This document shows, one piece after another, positions 27,038-37,055 of a stretch of 64,000 bases of DNA. A program made the position numbers and the translations under genes. Every line of letters starts with the position of its first letter. Position 1 is the stretch's first letter. Under the pieces are notes generated by a model. It was given only the letters and a program-made list of their open reading frames with translations, was not told the origin of the DNA and searched no databases. The DNA is from Roseibaca sp. Y0-43 (GTDB lineage: Bacteria > Pseudomonadota > Alphaproteobacteria > Rhodobacterales > Rhodobacteraceae): contig NZ_JAFMPR010000001.1 in assembly GCF_020667835.1 (NCBI RefSeq), positions 372,001 through 436,000 on the forward strand. Reading direction: 5' to 3'.

Positions 27038-27642
27038 TCGCGAAAGACGCGCGCCGCCAAGGCAAGACGCGCGGCCATGGTCAGCGCGCAAAGTGCCGCG
27101 AACACATAGGCCAGCGGCGCGAACCATGCGGGCCATAGGCAGAGCGCGATGAAAAAGGCGATGGTTTCGGCGCCTTCCAGCAAGCCACCGGTGAAATAGA
27201 GCGACTTCACCCCGTGGCTGTCGCTGCGCATCTGCTTCTTCTCTGCCAGGATCGCATAGCCCAGAAACGACGCCCCGTTGATGTAGAAACTGGCCAAAAG
27301 CACTGCCCCCGCCACGCCATTGCTGGCCGGGTCATAAAGCACGAAGGCCAAGGGGATCGCGGCGTAAAAGACGAAATCGCTGGTAATATCCAGATAGCCG
27401 CCGAAATCCGTGACACCATGGGCGCGGGCCACGGCACCATCCAGACCATCGGCCACCCGCGACGCCAAGATAAGCGCAATCGCAAGGTAGAACTGCCCCA
27501 AGACTATGGCGCCCGCTCCGGCCAAGCCAAAGGCCAGCCCGATGAGCGTGACGGCATTCGCCGTCAACCCCGTGCGCGCAAGTTGCCCGCCGATCATGTT
27601 CAGCGGCGGGTCGATCAGGGGGCGCAGGTGGCGGTCGAACAT
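27034..27642 (-). CDS. CDP-alcohol phosphatidyltransferase family protein
   Basis: Integral membrane enzyme that exchanges CMP of a CDP-linked lipid or alcohol for another alcohol. It has 202 residues and about five or six membrane helices. The catalytic motif is complete: DG at 65-66, DGAVAR at 68-73, Gly near 81-82, then Asp85 and Asp89 (YLDITSD). The substrate is not known; it could be phosphatidylglycerol- or inositol-like synthesis or another polar head group. It ends in a 4-bp overlap with bpt. Confidence 0.9.
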   Translation of the reverse strand: MFDRHLRPLIDPPLNMIGGQLARTGLTANAVTLIGLAFGLAGAGAIVLGQFYLAIALILASRVADGLDGAVARAHGVTDFGGYLDITSDFVFYAAIPLAFVLYDPASNGVAGAVLLASFYINGASFLGYAILAEKKQMRSDSHGVKSLYFTGGLLEGAETIAFFIALCLWPAWFAPLAYVFAALCALTMAARLALAARVFRD

Positions 27643-27748
27643 GGAACCTCGGGAGGGATGGGCGCGGCGGTGTGTCTGGTCACTATACGCAACACGCGCA
27701 CCGATTGTTTCACGTTAAGGTGTCGCAACCTGAAACTTGCCGTAACCT

Positions 27749-27777
27749 TTGACAGTTTCTTAGCGTAAAGGCACATA
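27749..27777 (+). promoter_or_regulatory. Promoter candidate for the YnjBCD-type operon
   Basis: A perfect TTGACA (27749-27754) is followed after 17 bp by CACATA (27772-27777), a weak -10. The start of transcription would be about 20 bp before the ynjB-like ATG. AGGAAGGA lies just before that ATG. Confidence 0.4.
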
Positions 27778-27802
27778 GAAGGAAAACAGGAAGGACCATT
27801 CC

Positions 27803-29014
27803 ATGCGATTTTTGACCTGCCTTGCCGCGTCCGCGCTGGCATTTGCCATGCCCGCCACGGCCCAGACCCCGGACCCGGCAGATTGGCCCGCGGTGCTGGA
27901 ACAGGCGCGCGGCCAGACGGTGTATTGGCACGCATGGGGGGGCGATCCGCGCATCAACGCCTTTATCGCGCAGGTGGGCGCAGAGCTGTCCGAGCGTCAC
28001 GGGGTCACGCTGGAACATGTGCGTCTGGCCGATACCGCCGATGCCGTCACGCGGGTTGTGTCAGAGCGTGCGGCTGGGCGTGACACGGGTGGCGCGGTCG
28101 ATGCGATCTGGATCAACGGCGCGAATTTCGCGTCCATGAAGGACCAAGGCCTGCTCTTCGGCCCCTTTGCCGAAAGCCTGCCCAATTGGCCCTTGGTCGA
28201 CACCGATGCGAACCCCGCGATCCTGATCGACTTTACCCTGCCGGTCGAAGGCTATGGCAGCCCATGGGCCATGTTCCAGATGGTGTTCGAATATGACAGC
28301 GCCACGGTGCCAGAGCCGCCCCGCTCGCTAAACGCCCTGCGCGCATGGATAGCCGAGAATCCGGGCCGCTTCACTTATCCGCAGCCGCCCGATTTCCTTG
28401 GCACAAGCTTTCTGAAACAGGCGCTCTACGGGGTGCTGGATGACCCGTCGGTTCTGCTTCAGCCTTCCGAGACCGTCGATTACGACGCGGTCACAGCACC
28501 CCTTTGGGCGTTTCTGGACGAGATCACGCCCAACCTGTGGCGCTCCGGCCGCGCCTACCCGGCGAATGAGCCCGCGCTTGGCCAGCTTCTGGCAGATGGC
28601 GAGGTTGACATAGGCTTCAGCTTCAACCCCGGCCGCGCCTCTGCCGCCATTGCCGATGGCGAATTGCCCGACACGGTGCGCACCATGGTCTTCGACGAAG
28701 GCACGCTGGCCAATTCATCCTACCTGTCGATCCCCTATAATGCCACGAACCAAGCGGGTGCGCTGGTGCTGGCGAACCTGATCCTTGACCCGGAAATCCA
28801 GGCCTTGGCCCAAGACCCTGCCGTTCTGGGCTTTCAGACAGTGCTGGGCATGGACCGGCTTGCCCCAGAGGACCGCGCCCGCTTTGACGCGCTGGAGTTG
28901 GGCATCGCAACCCTTGCGCCCGACCAGATGGGCACCGGCCTGCTAGAGCCGCACCCAAGCTGGATGACCCGCGTCGCCGCCGACTGGACCGCGCGCTACG
29001 GCACAGCCCAGTGA
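27803..29014 (+). CDS. ABC transporter substrate-binding protein, YnjB family
   Basis: Periplasmic receptor of a three-gene importer. It has 403 residues, with the signal peptide MRFLTCLAASALAFAMPATA and mature protein from about residue 21. The segments QTVYWHAWGGDPRINAFI, DAIWINGANFASMKDQGLLFG and LPVEGYGSPWAMFQM are characteristic of YnjB-like proteins. The substrate of E. coli YnjBCD is not established; distant similarity to thiamine and iron receptors exists. The stop overlaps the GTG start of the permease gene. Confidence 0.9.
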   Translation: MRFLTCLAASALAFAMPATAQTPDPADWPAVLEQARGQTVYWHAWGGDPRINAFIAQVGAELSERHGVTLEHVRLADTADAVTRVVSERAAGRDTGGAVDAIWINGANFASMKDQGLLFGPFAESLPNWPLVDTDANPAILIDFTLPVEGYGSPWAMFQMVFEYDSATVPEPPRSLNALRAWIAENPGRFTYPQPPDFLGTSFLKQALYGVLDDPSVLLQPSETVDYDAVTAPLWAFLDEITPNLWRSGRAYPANEPALGQLLADGEVDIGFSFNPGRASAAIADGELPDTVRTMVFDEGTLANSSYLSIPYNATNQAGALVLANLILDPEIQALAQDPAVLGFQTVLGMDRLAPEDRARFDALELGIATLAPDQMGTGLLEPHPSWMTRVAADWTARYGTAQ

Positions 29015-30672
29015 TCCGCGCCGCGCCGGGACTGGTGGTCGCGCTGATGGCGCTGCCGGTCGCGGCGGGGCTGGCGGGCGTGGTGCTGCCCGCCTTCGGC
29101 TATTTCCCGGCATTGGGGGGCACAGCTTTCGCGCTTGCCCCATGGCGCGCGCTGCTGGACTGGCCGGGGATTGGGGCATCGGTGCGGCTGTCACTGGTGA
29201 CGGGTCTGGCTGCGACGATCCTGTCGCTGGCTATCACGCTGTTGATCGTGGCGGCATGGCAGGGCACCCGCAGCTTTCGGGTTGTCACAAGCCTGCTTGC
29301 GCCGCTTTTATCGCTGCCCCATGCAGCGGCGGCATTCGGGTTGGCCTTTCTGATCGCCCCCTCGGGCTGGTTTGCGCGTGCAATCTCGCCATGGGCCACG
29401 GGGTGGCAGCGACCGCCCGACCTGCTGATCGTGAATGACCCTTCGGGCCTTGCGCTGATCGCGGGGCTGGTGATGAAGGAAGTGCCCTTCCTGCTGCTGA
29501 TGACCCTCGCCGCGCTTGGCCAAGCCGACAGCGCACGGCGCATGGCCGTGGCGCGCAGCCTTGGCTATGGCCGCGTCACCGGCTGGGTCAAGACCGTGCT
29601 GCCCGCCGTTTATACCCAAATCCGCCTGCCGGTTTTCGCGGTTCTGGCCTATTCCATGTCGGTGGTCGATGTGGCGCTTATCCTTGGGCCAACACGCCCG
29701 CCCACGCTGGCAGTGCAAGTGCTGGACTGGATGACCGCGCCCGACCTGAGCCTGCGTTTCATGGCCAGCGCCGGGGCACTTTTGCAATTGCTGCTGGTTC
29801 TGGCGGCCTTGGGCGCGTGGCTGCTGGCAGAACGCCTGATCGCGGCACGCGGGCGCATCTGGGCCGCGGGCGGCGGGCGCGGGCAGGCGCTGGACGCACC
29901 CTTGCGCATTGCAAGCGCCCTGCCCATGGCGCTGATCGGGCTGGGCGTGGGCGCGGGGCTGGCGGGGCTGGCGCTTTGGTCCGTCGCGGGCCTGTGGCGC
30001 TTTCCCGACCTTTTGCCGCAAAGCTTCGGCTGGCGCGTCTGGGCGGACCAGTCGGCGCAGCTTTGGCGGCTGGCGGGCACAAGCGCGGGGCTGGCAGCCG
30101 CCTCTGCCCTGATCGCGTTGGGGCTGACCATTGGCTATTTGCAGGCCGGGGCATCGCGGCTTCTAGGCATCATCTACCTGCCGCTTCTGGTGCCGCAGAT
30201 CGCATTCCTGCCGGGGCTGTCGGCCTTTGCGCTTTGGCTTGGGCTGGACGGGTCTTGGGGCGCGGTGCTGGCGGTGCATCTGGTCTTCGTGCTGCCTTAT
30301 GTGGCGCTGTCATTGTCGGACCCGTGGCGCGCATGGGACGCGCGTGCGGGGCTGACGGCGGCATCCCTTGGCGCAGGACCATGGCGGGTGTTGCTGACGG
30401 TGCGCCTGCCCATGCTGTTGCGGGCGCTTTTCATTGCGTTTGCCGTGGGCTTTGCGACCTCCATCGCGCAATACCTGCCCACGCTCTTGATCGGCGCGGG
30501 CCGTGTCGGCACCGTCACGACAGAGGCGGTGGCGCTCGCCGCCTCTGGCAACCGGCGGCTGATCGGGGTCTGGGCGGTGGTGCAAATGGCGCTGCCGATG
30601 CTGGTTTTCGCGCTGGCCTTGGCCGCGCCAGCCCTTGTCGCGCGGCGCAGGTCGGGGTTGAAAGTGACATGA
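29011..30672 (+). CDS. ABC transporter permease, YnjC family
   Basis: A 553-residue double-length permease with about 12 membrane helices, made of two fused binding-protein-dependent permease halves, as in ThiP and YnjC. Each half has its own EAA-like cytoplasmic loop for the ATPase: ARSLGYGRVTGWVKTVLP (about 186-203) and AASLGAGPWRVLLTVRLP (about 450-467). The start is GTG 29011, overlapping the receptor stop. It overlaps the ATPase gene by 4 bases. Confidence 0.92.
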   Translation: MIRAAPGLVVALMALPVAAGLAGVVLPAFGYFPALGGTAFALAPWRALLDWPGIGASVRLSLVTGLAATILSLAITLLIVAAWQGTRSFRVVTSLLAPLLSLPHAAAAFGLAFLIAPSGWFARAISPWATGWQRPPDLLIVNDPSGLALIAGLVMKEVPFLLLMTLAALGQADSARRMAVARSLGYGRVTGWVKTVLPAVYTQIRLPVFAVLAYSMSVVDVALILGPTRPPTLAVQVLDWMTAPDLSLRFMASAGALLQLLLVLAALGAWLLAERLIAARGRIWAAGGGRGQALDAPLRIASALPMALIGLGVGAGLAGLALWSVAGLWRFPDLLPQSFGWRVWADQSAQLWRLAGTSAGLAAASALIALGLTIGYLQAGASRLLGIIYLPLLVPQIAFLPGLSAFALWLGLDGSWGAVLAVHLVFVLPYVALSLSDPWRAWDARAGLTAASLGAGPWRVLLTVRLPMLLRALFIAFAVGFATSIAQYLPTLLIGAGRVGTVTTEAVALAASGNRRLIGVWAVVQMALPMLVFALALAAPALVARRRSGLKVT

Positions 30673-31298
30673 GCCTACGGCTGGACGACCTGCGCATCCT
30701 GCGCGACGGCGCCCCCATGGTCTCGCTGGACCTGACCGTCGCGGCAGGCGAGGTGCTGACCATCATGGGGCCGTCCGGGTGCGGGAAATCGACCCTACTG
30801 GCCGCCATCGTGGGCGCTTTGCCGCCCGCCTTCACGCTCAGCGGGCGAATATGGCTGGATGGGCGGGACGTGACGCATCTGCCCACCCATCGCCGCCAGA
30901 TGGGGCTGTTGTTTCAGGATGACATCCTGTTTCCGCACCTTTCGGTCGCGGGCAATCTGGGCTTCGGGCTGTCGCGCGACACGCCTGACCGCGCCGCCCG
31001 GATAGAGGACGCGCTAGGCAAGGCCGGGCTAGGCGGCATGGGCACGCGTGACCCGGCCACGCTGTCGGGCGGGCAGCGCGCCCGCGTGGCGCTGATGCGG
31101 ACGCTTCTCAGCGCACCGAGGGCACTTTTGCTGGACGAACCCTTCTCGAAGCTGGATGCGGCGCTGCGCGACCAGATGCGGGCCTTCACCTTTGAACAGG
31201 CCAAAGGATTGCCGACGATCCTTGTCACCCATGACCAAGACGATGCAAAAGCCGCGCAAGGGCCGATTCTGACCGTAACAGGCGCGCCAGCCGCCTGA
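30669..31298 (+). CDS. ABC transporter ATP-binding protein, YnjD family
   Basis: A 209-residue ATPase of the importer above. It shows Walker A GPSGCGKST (34-42), a Q-loop in LFQDD (81-85), signature LSGGQRARVAL (132-142), Walker B ALLLDEP (152-158) and the switch His187 in TILVTHD. It is short, with no C-terminal regulatory domain. Its ATG overlaps the permease stop. Its TGA is directly abutted by the stop of the convergent kinase gene, with no gap. Confidence 0.94.
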   Translation: MSLRLDDLRILRDGAPMVSLDLTVAAGEVLTIMGPSGCGKSTLLAAIVGALPPAFTLSGRIWLDGRDVTHLPTHRRQMGLLFQDDILFPHLSVAGNLGFGLSRDTPDRAARIEDALGKAGLGGMGTRDPATLSGGQRARVALMRTLLSAPRALLLDEPFSKLDAALRDQMRAFTFEQAKGLPTILVTHDQDDAKAAQGPILTVTGAPAA

Positions 31299-33491
31299 TC
31301 AATCCGCCACGGCGAAGAACTGAAGCAGGGTGTCGTGCAGGCGTTCCAGTTTCAGCGGCTTGGTCAGGCACGCATCGAACCCGGCTTTCAGATAGCTGTC
31401 GACCTGGTCTGACATAGCATTCGCCGTAAAGGCGAAGGCCGGTATCTTCGTCCGGCCCGCGCGCATTTTTTCGCAGCGGATGGTGTTCAGCAACGTGACA
31501 CCGTCCATCCCCGGCATGGAAATGTCGAGGATCATCAGGTCAAAGCGTTCTTTCCGGCTTTTCTCCAGAGCGTCCAGCCCGTCATTCGCCAAAGTGACAC
31601 GCGCGCCAAGCTGGCCCAGCATGATGCTGAGGATCATCTGGTTGGTGCGATTGTCATCCGCGGCAAGGATCGACAATTCGGGCAATTTGCGCGCCGCGCT
31701 CGACATGGGCTTGGGGGCGGCTGCATGTGGGGCATCGTCGGGAGCCACGGGGATCGGCAGTCGCACGGTAATGCTTGTGCCGACATCCGGCGCGCTTTTG
31801 GTGTCGATCTGACCGCCCATCAAGTCGACAAGGTTGCGCACGATCGACATGCCAAGGCCAGTGCCCCCGAAACGGCGCGAGATGCTGCTGTCGGCCTGAA
31901 CGAAGGGTTCGAACAGGCGGGCATGTTGCGCCTCTGTCATACCGATGCCGCTGTCTTCGACGGTCAGGATAACGCTGTCTTTGTCTGGCGCTGAAATCGA
32001 GACGCTGACAAAGCCCTTTTCGGTGAACTTGATCGCGTTCGAGATCAGGTTGTGCAGGATTTGCATCAGGCGCTGCGGATCGCCAAGCCGGTCCTTGGCC
32101 AGCACGTCTTTTATCGTCACGGCGAAAGACAACTGCTTTTCCGAGGCGCGCAGCGTGTGCACTTCTTCGGTGCGGCGCGCGAGTTTGCTCAGCGAAAAGG
32201 CGGTGGATTCCAGCTCCAGCGCGTCGGCCTCTATCTTGGACATGTCCAGAAGATCGTTGATGATGCCCATCAACAGCCCGCCGCTGTCGCGCAGAACATC
32301 CAACATGCGCACCTGGGCGGGGTCTTCGATCATCTCTTCCAGAATGTCAGAGATCCCCAGAATACCGTTCAGCGGCGTGCGGATTTCATGGCTCATCTTC
32401 GCGAGGAAATTCGACTTCGCGATATTCGCGCGATGCGCTTCTTGCAGCGCGGTTTCGCGGGCTTGCTCGGCCAGAACAAGGTCGGTTACATCGGTGACGG
32501 AATAGACGACCGATGCCGCATCAATCCCGTCGCGCGCAATCGGTGCTGCGTTGATGGACGCGTAGCGCACCCCGTCGGGGCAATGCAGCGCGATGCGGTG
32601 GTTCTCGACCAGTTGGCCTGTGCGTTTGACGATCGCGAACGGCTCATCCCGGTCGCGAACGCGCTTGCCATTGATATCGGTGATCCGCCAGTTCGGGGAA
32701 TTGTAGGCCTGCCCCATCATCTCTTCTATCGTCACGCCCAGAACGCGCTCTGCCTCGTCATTGGCGTAGACGATGGTGCCGGTTTCCGACAAAACGACGA
32801 ACCCCGCCGCGTTGGTGCTGACAATGCCTTTCAGAAAGGCGCGTTCCTTCGCCAGCTCCTCTTGCGCGCGGCGCATTTCGATCATTGTCTTGCGCCGCAT
32901 CAGAACAGACCGGACCACATCGGCGAAAGAACGCAACAGGTATATCTCACCCGGCAGGAACTGGCCGGTATTGCTGACACTGTCGAAACCCACGAACCCC
33001 ACGAGCTTGTCCTCGTCGATCATGGGCACGACCAGAAGCGAGCGGATGCCCTGCTGTTCCAGAAACGTGCGTTCTTCCGATTCGGCAGGCAGTTGCGCGA
33101 TGTCGGGCAGATGAAACGCGACACCCTTCTGGATCGGGGCCAGGAACCAGCCGAACGCGTCAACCGGCAGGTCTTGCAACTGGTCGATCATCGGTTCAGT
33201 GGCATCACTGCACCATTCATGCGTGTTGCTGCCCGTCTCTCCTTCGATGACAAAGACATAGACCCGGTCACGCCCGGTGAACGCGCCCAGCTGCGCCAGC
33301 CCGTCCTGAACCGCTTTATCCACCTCTTCGATCGGGGCGGACAGCATCCGGTTTATCAACATGACGACAAGCGCCTGAATCTCTGTCAGGCGTTGCTCGT
33401 TGCCACCCGCAAGAACCGTGGCTTCTTGTTTCTCGTCAGCCAAAGACAAACCTCGCCATCGGCGCCGGTGAAAATCGGCCTGTTCCATCAT
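31299..33491 (-). CDS. Hybrid sensor histidine kinase (GAF-PAS-HisKA-HATPase-receiver)
   Basis: A 730-residue soluble signalling kinase with no membrane helix. It has a GAF-like sensor domain (about 40-200) and a PAS domain (about 215-345). The dimerisation domain carries phospho-acceptor His368 in KMSHEIRTPLNG. The ATPase domain has the N box near 481-486, DSGIGM (513-518) and GGTGLGM (542-548). The C-terminal receiver has acidic Asp612/613, phospho-acceptor Asp656 (LMILDISMPGMDG) and Lys711. No response regulator is adjacent, so its output must be elsewhere. The signal is unknown. Confidence 0.94.
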   Translation of the reverse strand: MMEQADFHRRRWRGLSLADEKQEATVLAGGNEQRLTEIQALVVMLINRMLSAPIEEVDKAVQDGLAQLGAFTGRDRVYVFVIEGETGSNTHEWCSDATEPMIDQLQDLPVDAFGWFLAPIQKGVAFHLPDIAQLPAESEERTFLEQQGIRSLLVVPMIDEDKLVGFVGFDSVSNTGQFLPGEIYLLRSFADVVRSVLMRRKTMIEMRRAQEELAKERAFLKGIVSTNAAGFVVLSETGTIVYANDEAERVLGVTIEEMMGQAYNSPNWRITDINGKRVRDRDEPFAIVKRTGQLVENHRIALHCPDGVRYASINAAPIARDGIDAASVVYSVTDVTDLVLAEQARETALQEAHRANIAKSNFLAKMSHEIRTPLNGILGISDILEEMIEDPAQVRMLDVLRDSGGLLMGIINDLLDMSKIEADALELESTAFSLSKLARRTEEVHTLRASEKQLSFAVTIKDVLAKDRLGDPQRLMQILHNLISNAIKFTEKGFVSVSISAPDKDSVILTVEDSGIGMTEAQHARLFEPFVQADSSISRRFGGTGLGMSIVRNLVDLMGGQIDTKSAPDVGTSITVRLPIPVAPDDAPHAAAPKPMSSAARKLPELSILAADDNRTNQMILSIMLGQLGARVTLANDGLDALEKSRKERFDLMILDISMPGMDGVTLLNTIRCEKMRAGRTKIPAFAFTANAMSDQVDSYLKAGFDACLTKPLKLERLHDTLLQFFAVAD

Positions 33492-33611
33492 AAAAGGACT
33501 TTCCAGAAATGTCTTGGCTTAACGCACGCAGCCGAGAGTAGTGGACACATTCTTAATATTCAATTTATGCGCGCAACTGGCAAGTCAAGGAACACGGCCG
33601 CGCGAATGGGG

Positions 33612-33639
33612 TTGCACTGGCACGGCCTTTGCCTATAAC
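33612..33639 (+). promoter_or_regulatory. Sigma70 promoter of carB
   Basis: TTGCAC (33612-33617) and TATAAC (33634-33639), 16 bp apart, place the transcript start near 33646, about 55 bp before the carB ATG. The stretch upstream (33492-33611), shared with the divergent kinase gene, holds no further gene. Confidence 0.65.
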
Positions 33640-33700
33640 CCGCCTCAATTTGCGCGGGCCCGGCCGGGGGCCTGCGCCTGCGCGTGCAAGGGGGCCAGCC

Positions 33701-36700
33701 ATGCCGAAAAGAACCGACATCCAGTCCATCATGATTATCGGGGCCGGGCCCATCGTGATCGGGCAGGCCTGCGAGTTCGACTATTCCGGCGCTCAGGCCT
33801 GCAAGGCACTGCGCGAGGAAGGCTATCGGGTCATTCTGGTCAATTCGAACCCTGCGACGATCATGACCGATCCGGGGCTGGCAGATGCCACCTATATCGA
33901 ACCCATCACCCCCGAGATCGTGGCCAAGATCATCGAGAAGGAACGCCCCGATGCGCTGCTGCCCACCATGGGCGGGCAGACGGGGCTGAACACCTCGCTT
34001 GCGCTGGCCGATATGGGCGTGTTGGAAAAATTCGGGGTCGAGCTGATCGGCGCGAACCGCGCGGCCATTGAAATGGCCGAGGACCGCAAGCTGTTCCGCG
34101 AGGCGATGGACCGCATCGGGCTGGAAAACCCCCGCGCCACCATCGTGGCGGCGCCGAAGCTGGCAAATGGCAAATACGACATCAATGCCGGTGTGGCCGA
34201 AGCGATGGCCGCGCTGGAAGAGATCGGTCTGCCCACGATCATCCGTCCCGCCTTTACGCTTGGCGGCACGGGCGGCGGTGTGGCCTATAACCGCGACGAT
34301 TATGAACGCATCTGCCGCTCTGGGCTGGATGCGTCACCCGTGGCGCAGATTCTGGTCGATGAATCGCTGCTGGGTTGGAAAGAGTATGAAATGGAAGTCG
34401 TGCGCGACCGCGCCGACAACGCCATCATCGTCTGCTCTATCGAGAACGTGGACCCGATGGGCGTTCATACGGGCGATTCGATCACGGTCGCCCCGGCGCT
34501 GACGCTGACTGACAAGGAATACCAGATCATGCGTAACGGCAGCATTGCCGTGCTGCGTGAAATCGGGGTCGAAACTGGCGGGTCCAACGTGCAATGGGCG
34601 ATCAACCCAGCCGATGGCCGCATGGTCGTGATCGAGATGAACCCGCGCGTGTCGCGCTCGTCGGCGCTGGCGTCCAAGGCCACCGGCTTTCCGATTGCCA
34701 AGATCGCGGCGAAACTGGCCGTGGGCTACACGCTGGACGAGCTGGACAATGACATCACCAAGGTCACGCCCGCCAGCTTCGAGCCGACCATCGACTATGT
34801 TGTGACAAAGATCCCGCGTTTCGCATTCGAGAAATTCCCCGGATCGAAACCCGAGCTGACCACCGCCATGAAATCGGTGGGCGAGGCGATGGCGATTGGA
34901 CGGACCTTCCACGAATCCATGCAAAAGGCGCTGGCCAGCATGGAAACGGGCCTGAGCGGGTTTGACGAGATCGCCATTCCCGGCGCGCCCGACCGTGCCG
35001 CGATCATCAAGGCCATCAGCGCCCAGACCCCTGACCGTTTGCGCCTGATCGCGCAGGCCATGCGCGAAGGGCTGAGCAATGACGACATTCAGGCCGCCAC
35101 GTCCTTCGACCCATGGTTCTTGGCCCGCATTCGAGAGATCATCGACGCAGAGGCCGTCATCCGCAAGAACGGCCTGCCCGTGACCGCCGAAGGGCTGCGC
35201 GAGGTCAAGATGCTGGGCTTTACCGACGCACGCCTTGCCACGCTGACGGGCCGCGACGAGGATCAGGTCCGCCGCGCCCGCCGCAATCTGGGTGTGAATG
35301 CCGTGTTCAAACGGATCGACACCTGCGCGGCAGAGTTCGAGGCGCAAACCCCCTACATGTATTCGACCTATGAGACCCCGGTCATGGGCGACGCCGAATG
35401 CGAAGCGCGCCCGTCCGACCGCAAGAAGGTCGTGATCCTGGGCGGCGGCCCGAACCGGATCGGCCAAGGGATCGAGTTCGACTATTGCTGCTGCCATGCC
35501 TGCTTCGCGCTGACCGATGTCGGCTACGAAACGATCATGATTAACTGCAACCCGGAAACCGTCTCGACCGATTACGACACTTCGGACCGTCTGTATTTCG
35601 AACCGCTGACGCTGGAGCATGTGCTGGAAATCCTGCGGGTGGAGCAGGAAAACGGCACGCTGCACGGGGTGATCGTGCAGTTTGGCGGGCAAACACCGCT
35701 CAAGCTGGCCAATGCGCTGGAAGCAGAGGGCATCCCGATCCTTGGCACCTCGCCCGATGCGATTGACCTTGCCGAGGACCGCGAGCGGTTCCAGGCGCTT
35801 CTGAACAAGCTGGGCCTACGTCAACCGGTGAACGGCATTGCCTCCAGCCCCGAACAGGCGTTCGAGATCGCGCAAAAGGTCGGCTATCCGCTGGTGATCC
35901 GCCCGTCTTATGTGCTGGGTGGCCGCGCCATGGAGATCGTGCGCGATGACGCGCATCTGGAACGCTATATCCGTGACGCTGTGCAGGTCTCGGGCAAGAA
36001 CCCGGTGCTGCTGGACAGCTACCTTGTCGGCGCGACAGAGGTGGATGTGGACGCGCTCTGCGACGGAACGAACGTGCATGTCGCGGGCATCATGCAGCAT
36101 ATCGAGGAAGCGGGCGTCCATTCGGGCGACAGCGCGTGCTCGCTGCCCCCCTATTCGCTAAGCCCCGAGACCATCACGGAACTGCGTGCACAGACCGAAG
36201 CCATGGCGCGCGGGCTGAACGTGGTCGGGCTGATGAACGTGCAATTCGCCATAAAGGATGGCGAGATTTACGTGTTGGAAGTGAACCCGCGTGCCTCGCG
36301 CACCGTTCCTTTCGTGGCCAAGGCCACCGATAGCGCGATTGCGTCCATCGCCGCGCGGCTGATGGCGGGCGAGCCTTTGTCGAACTTCCCGCTGCGCGCA
36401 CCGATTACGTCCGATGTGGCCCCGAACGAACCCATGCCCATGGGCGATCCGATGACGCTGGCGGACCCGCAAACGCCATGGTTCTCTGTCAAGGAAGCGG
36501 TGCTGCCCTTCGCGCGCTTCCCCGGTGTCGATACGCTTCTGGGGCCGGAAATGCGCTCTACCGGCGAGGTGATGGGCTGGGCACGCCGCTTCGACCGCGC
36601 CTTCTACAAGGCACAGCTTGGTGCGGGCGTGGACCTTCCGTCCGAGGGCCGCGTGTTCCTGTCTATCAAGGATTACGACAAGGGCCCGATGATGACCGAA

Positions 36701-37045
36701 GCCGCGAAACTGCTGGTCGAGATGGGCTTTACCATTGTCGCCACCCGCGGCACCGCCGAATGGCTGGGCACCCAAGGCGTGGCCTGCGAAGTGGTCAACA
36801 AGGTCTATGAGGGCCGTCCGAATATCGTCGACCTGCTGAAGAGCGGCGAGATCGCGATGGTGCTGAACACCACCGAAGGCGCACAGGCGATCGAGGACAG
36901 CCGCGAAATTCGTGCGGTCGCGCTCTATGACAAGATCCCCTATTACACCACCGCAGCGGGCAGCCATGCAGCGGTGCAGGCCATCCGCGCCATGCGCGAG
37001 GGCAATATCGGGGTGCGCGCGTTGCAACACGCGGCGGCGGAGTGA
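33701..37045 (+). CDS. carB: Carbamoyl-phosphate synthase large subunit
   Basis: Makes carbamoyl phosphate from bicarbonate, ammonia (from the CarA glutaminase) and two ATP, for arginine and pyrimidines. It has 1114 residues with two homologous ATP-grasp halves: [20 protein letters not shown] near residue 12 and [19 protein letters not shown] near 574. A C-terminal allosteric MGS-like domain begins at about 970 ([20 protein letters not shown]). ATG 33701 is the proper start; the longer open frame lacks support. carA is not adjacent. Confidence 0.98.
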   Translation: MPKRTDIQSIMIIGAGPIVIGQACEFDYSGAQACKALREEGYRVILVNSNPATIMTDPGLADATYIEPITPEIVAKIIEKERPDALLPTMGGQTGLNTSLALADMGVLEKFGVELIGANRAAIEMAEDRKLFREAMDRIGLENPRATIVAAPKLANGKYDINAGVAEAMAALEEIGLPTIIRPAFTLGGTGGGVAYNRDDYERICRSGLDASPVAQILVDESLLGWKEYEMEVVRDRADNAIIVCSIENVDPMGVHTGDSITVAPALTLTDKEYQIMRNGSIAVLREIGVETGGSNVQWAINPADGRMVVIEMNPRVSRSSALASKATGFPIAKIAAKLAVGYTLDELDNDITKVTPASFEPTIDYVVTKIPRFAFEKFPGSKPELTTAMKSVGEAMAIGRTFHESMQKALASMETGLSGFDEIAIPGAPDRAAIIKAISAQTPDRLRLIAQAMREGLSNDDIQAATSFDPWFLARIREIIDAEAVIRKNGLPVTAEGLREVKMLGFTDARLATLTGRDEDQVRRARRNLGVNAVFKRIDTCAAEFEAQTPYMYSTYETPVMGDAECEARPSDRKKVVILGGGPNRIGQGIEFDYCCCHACFALTDVGYETIMINCNPETVSTDYDTSDRLYFEPLTLEHVLEILRVEQENGTLHGVIVQFGGQTPLKLANALEAEGIPILGTSPDAIDLAEDRERFQALLNKLGLRQPVNGIASSPEQAFEIAQKVGYPLVIRPSYVLGGRAMEIVRDDAHLERYIRDAVQVSGKNPVLLDSYLVGATEVDVDALCDGTNVHVAGIMQHIEEAGVHSGDSACSLPPYSLSPETITELRAQTEAMARGLNVVGLMNVQFAIKDGEIYVLEVNPRASRTVPFVAKATDSAIASIAARLMAGEPLSNFPLRAPITSDVAPNEPMPMGDPMTLADPQTPWFSVKEAVLPFARFPGVDTLLGPEMRSTGEVMGWARRFDRAFYKAQLGAGVDLPSEGRVFLSIKDYDKGPMMTEAAKLLVEMGFTIVATRGTAEWLGTQGVACEVVNKVYEGRPNIVDLLKSGEIAMVLNTTEGAQAIEDSREIRAVALYDKIPYYTTAAGSHAAVQAIRAMREGNIGVRALQHAAAE

Positions 37046-37055
37046 TCCGCCGCCC

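Noticed and set aside
34334-35692. A long minus-strand frame inside carB
   Set aside because: carB is unmistakable over its full length; the antisense frame has no family features.
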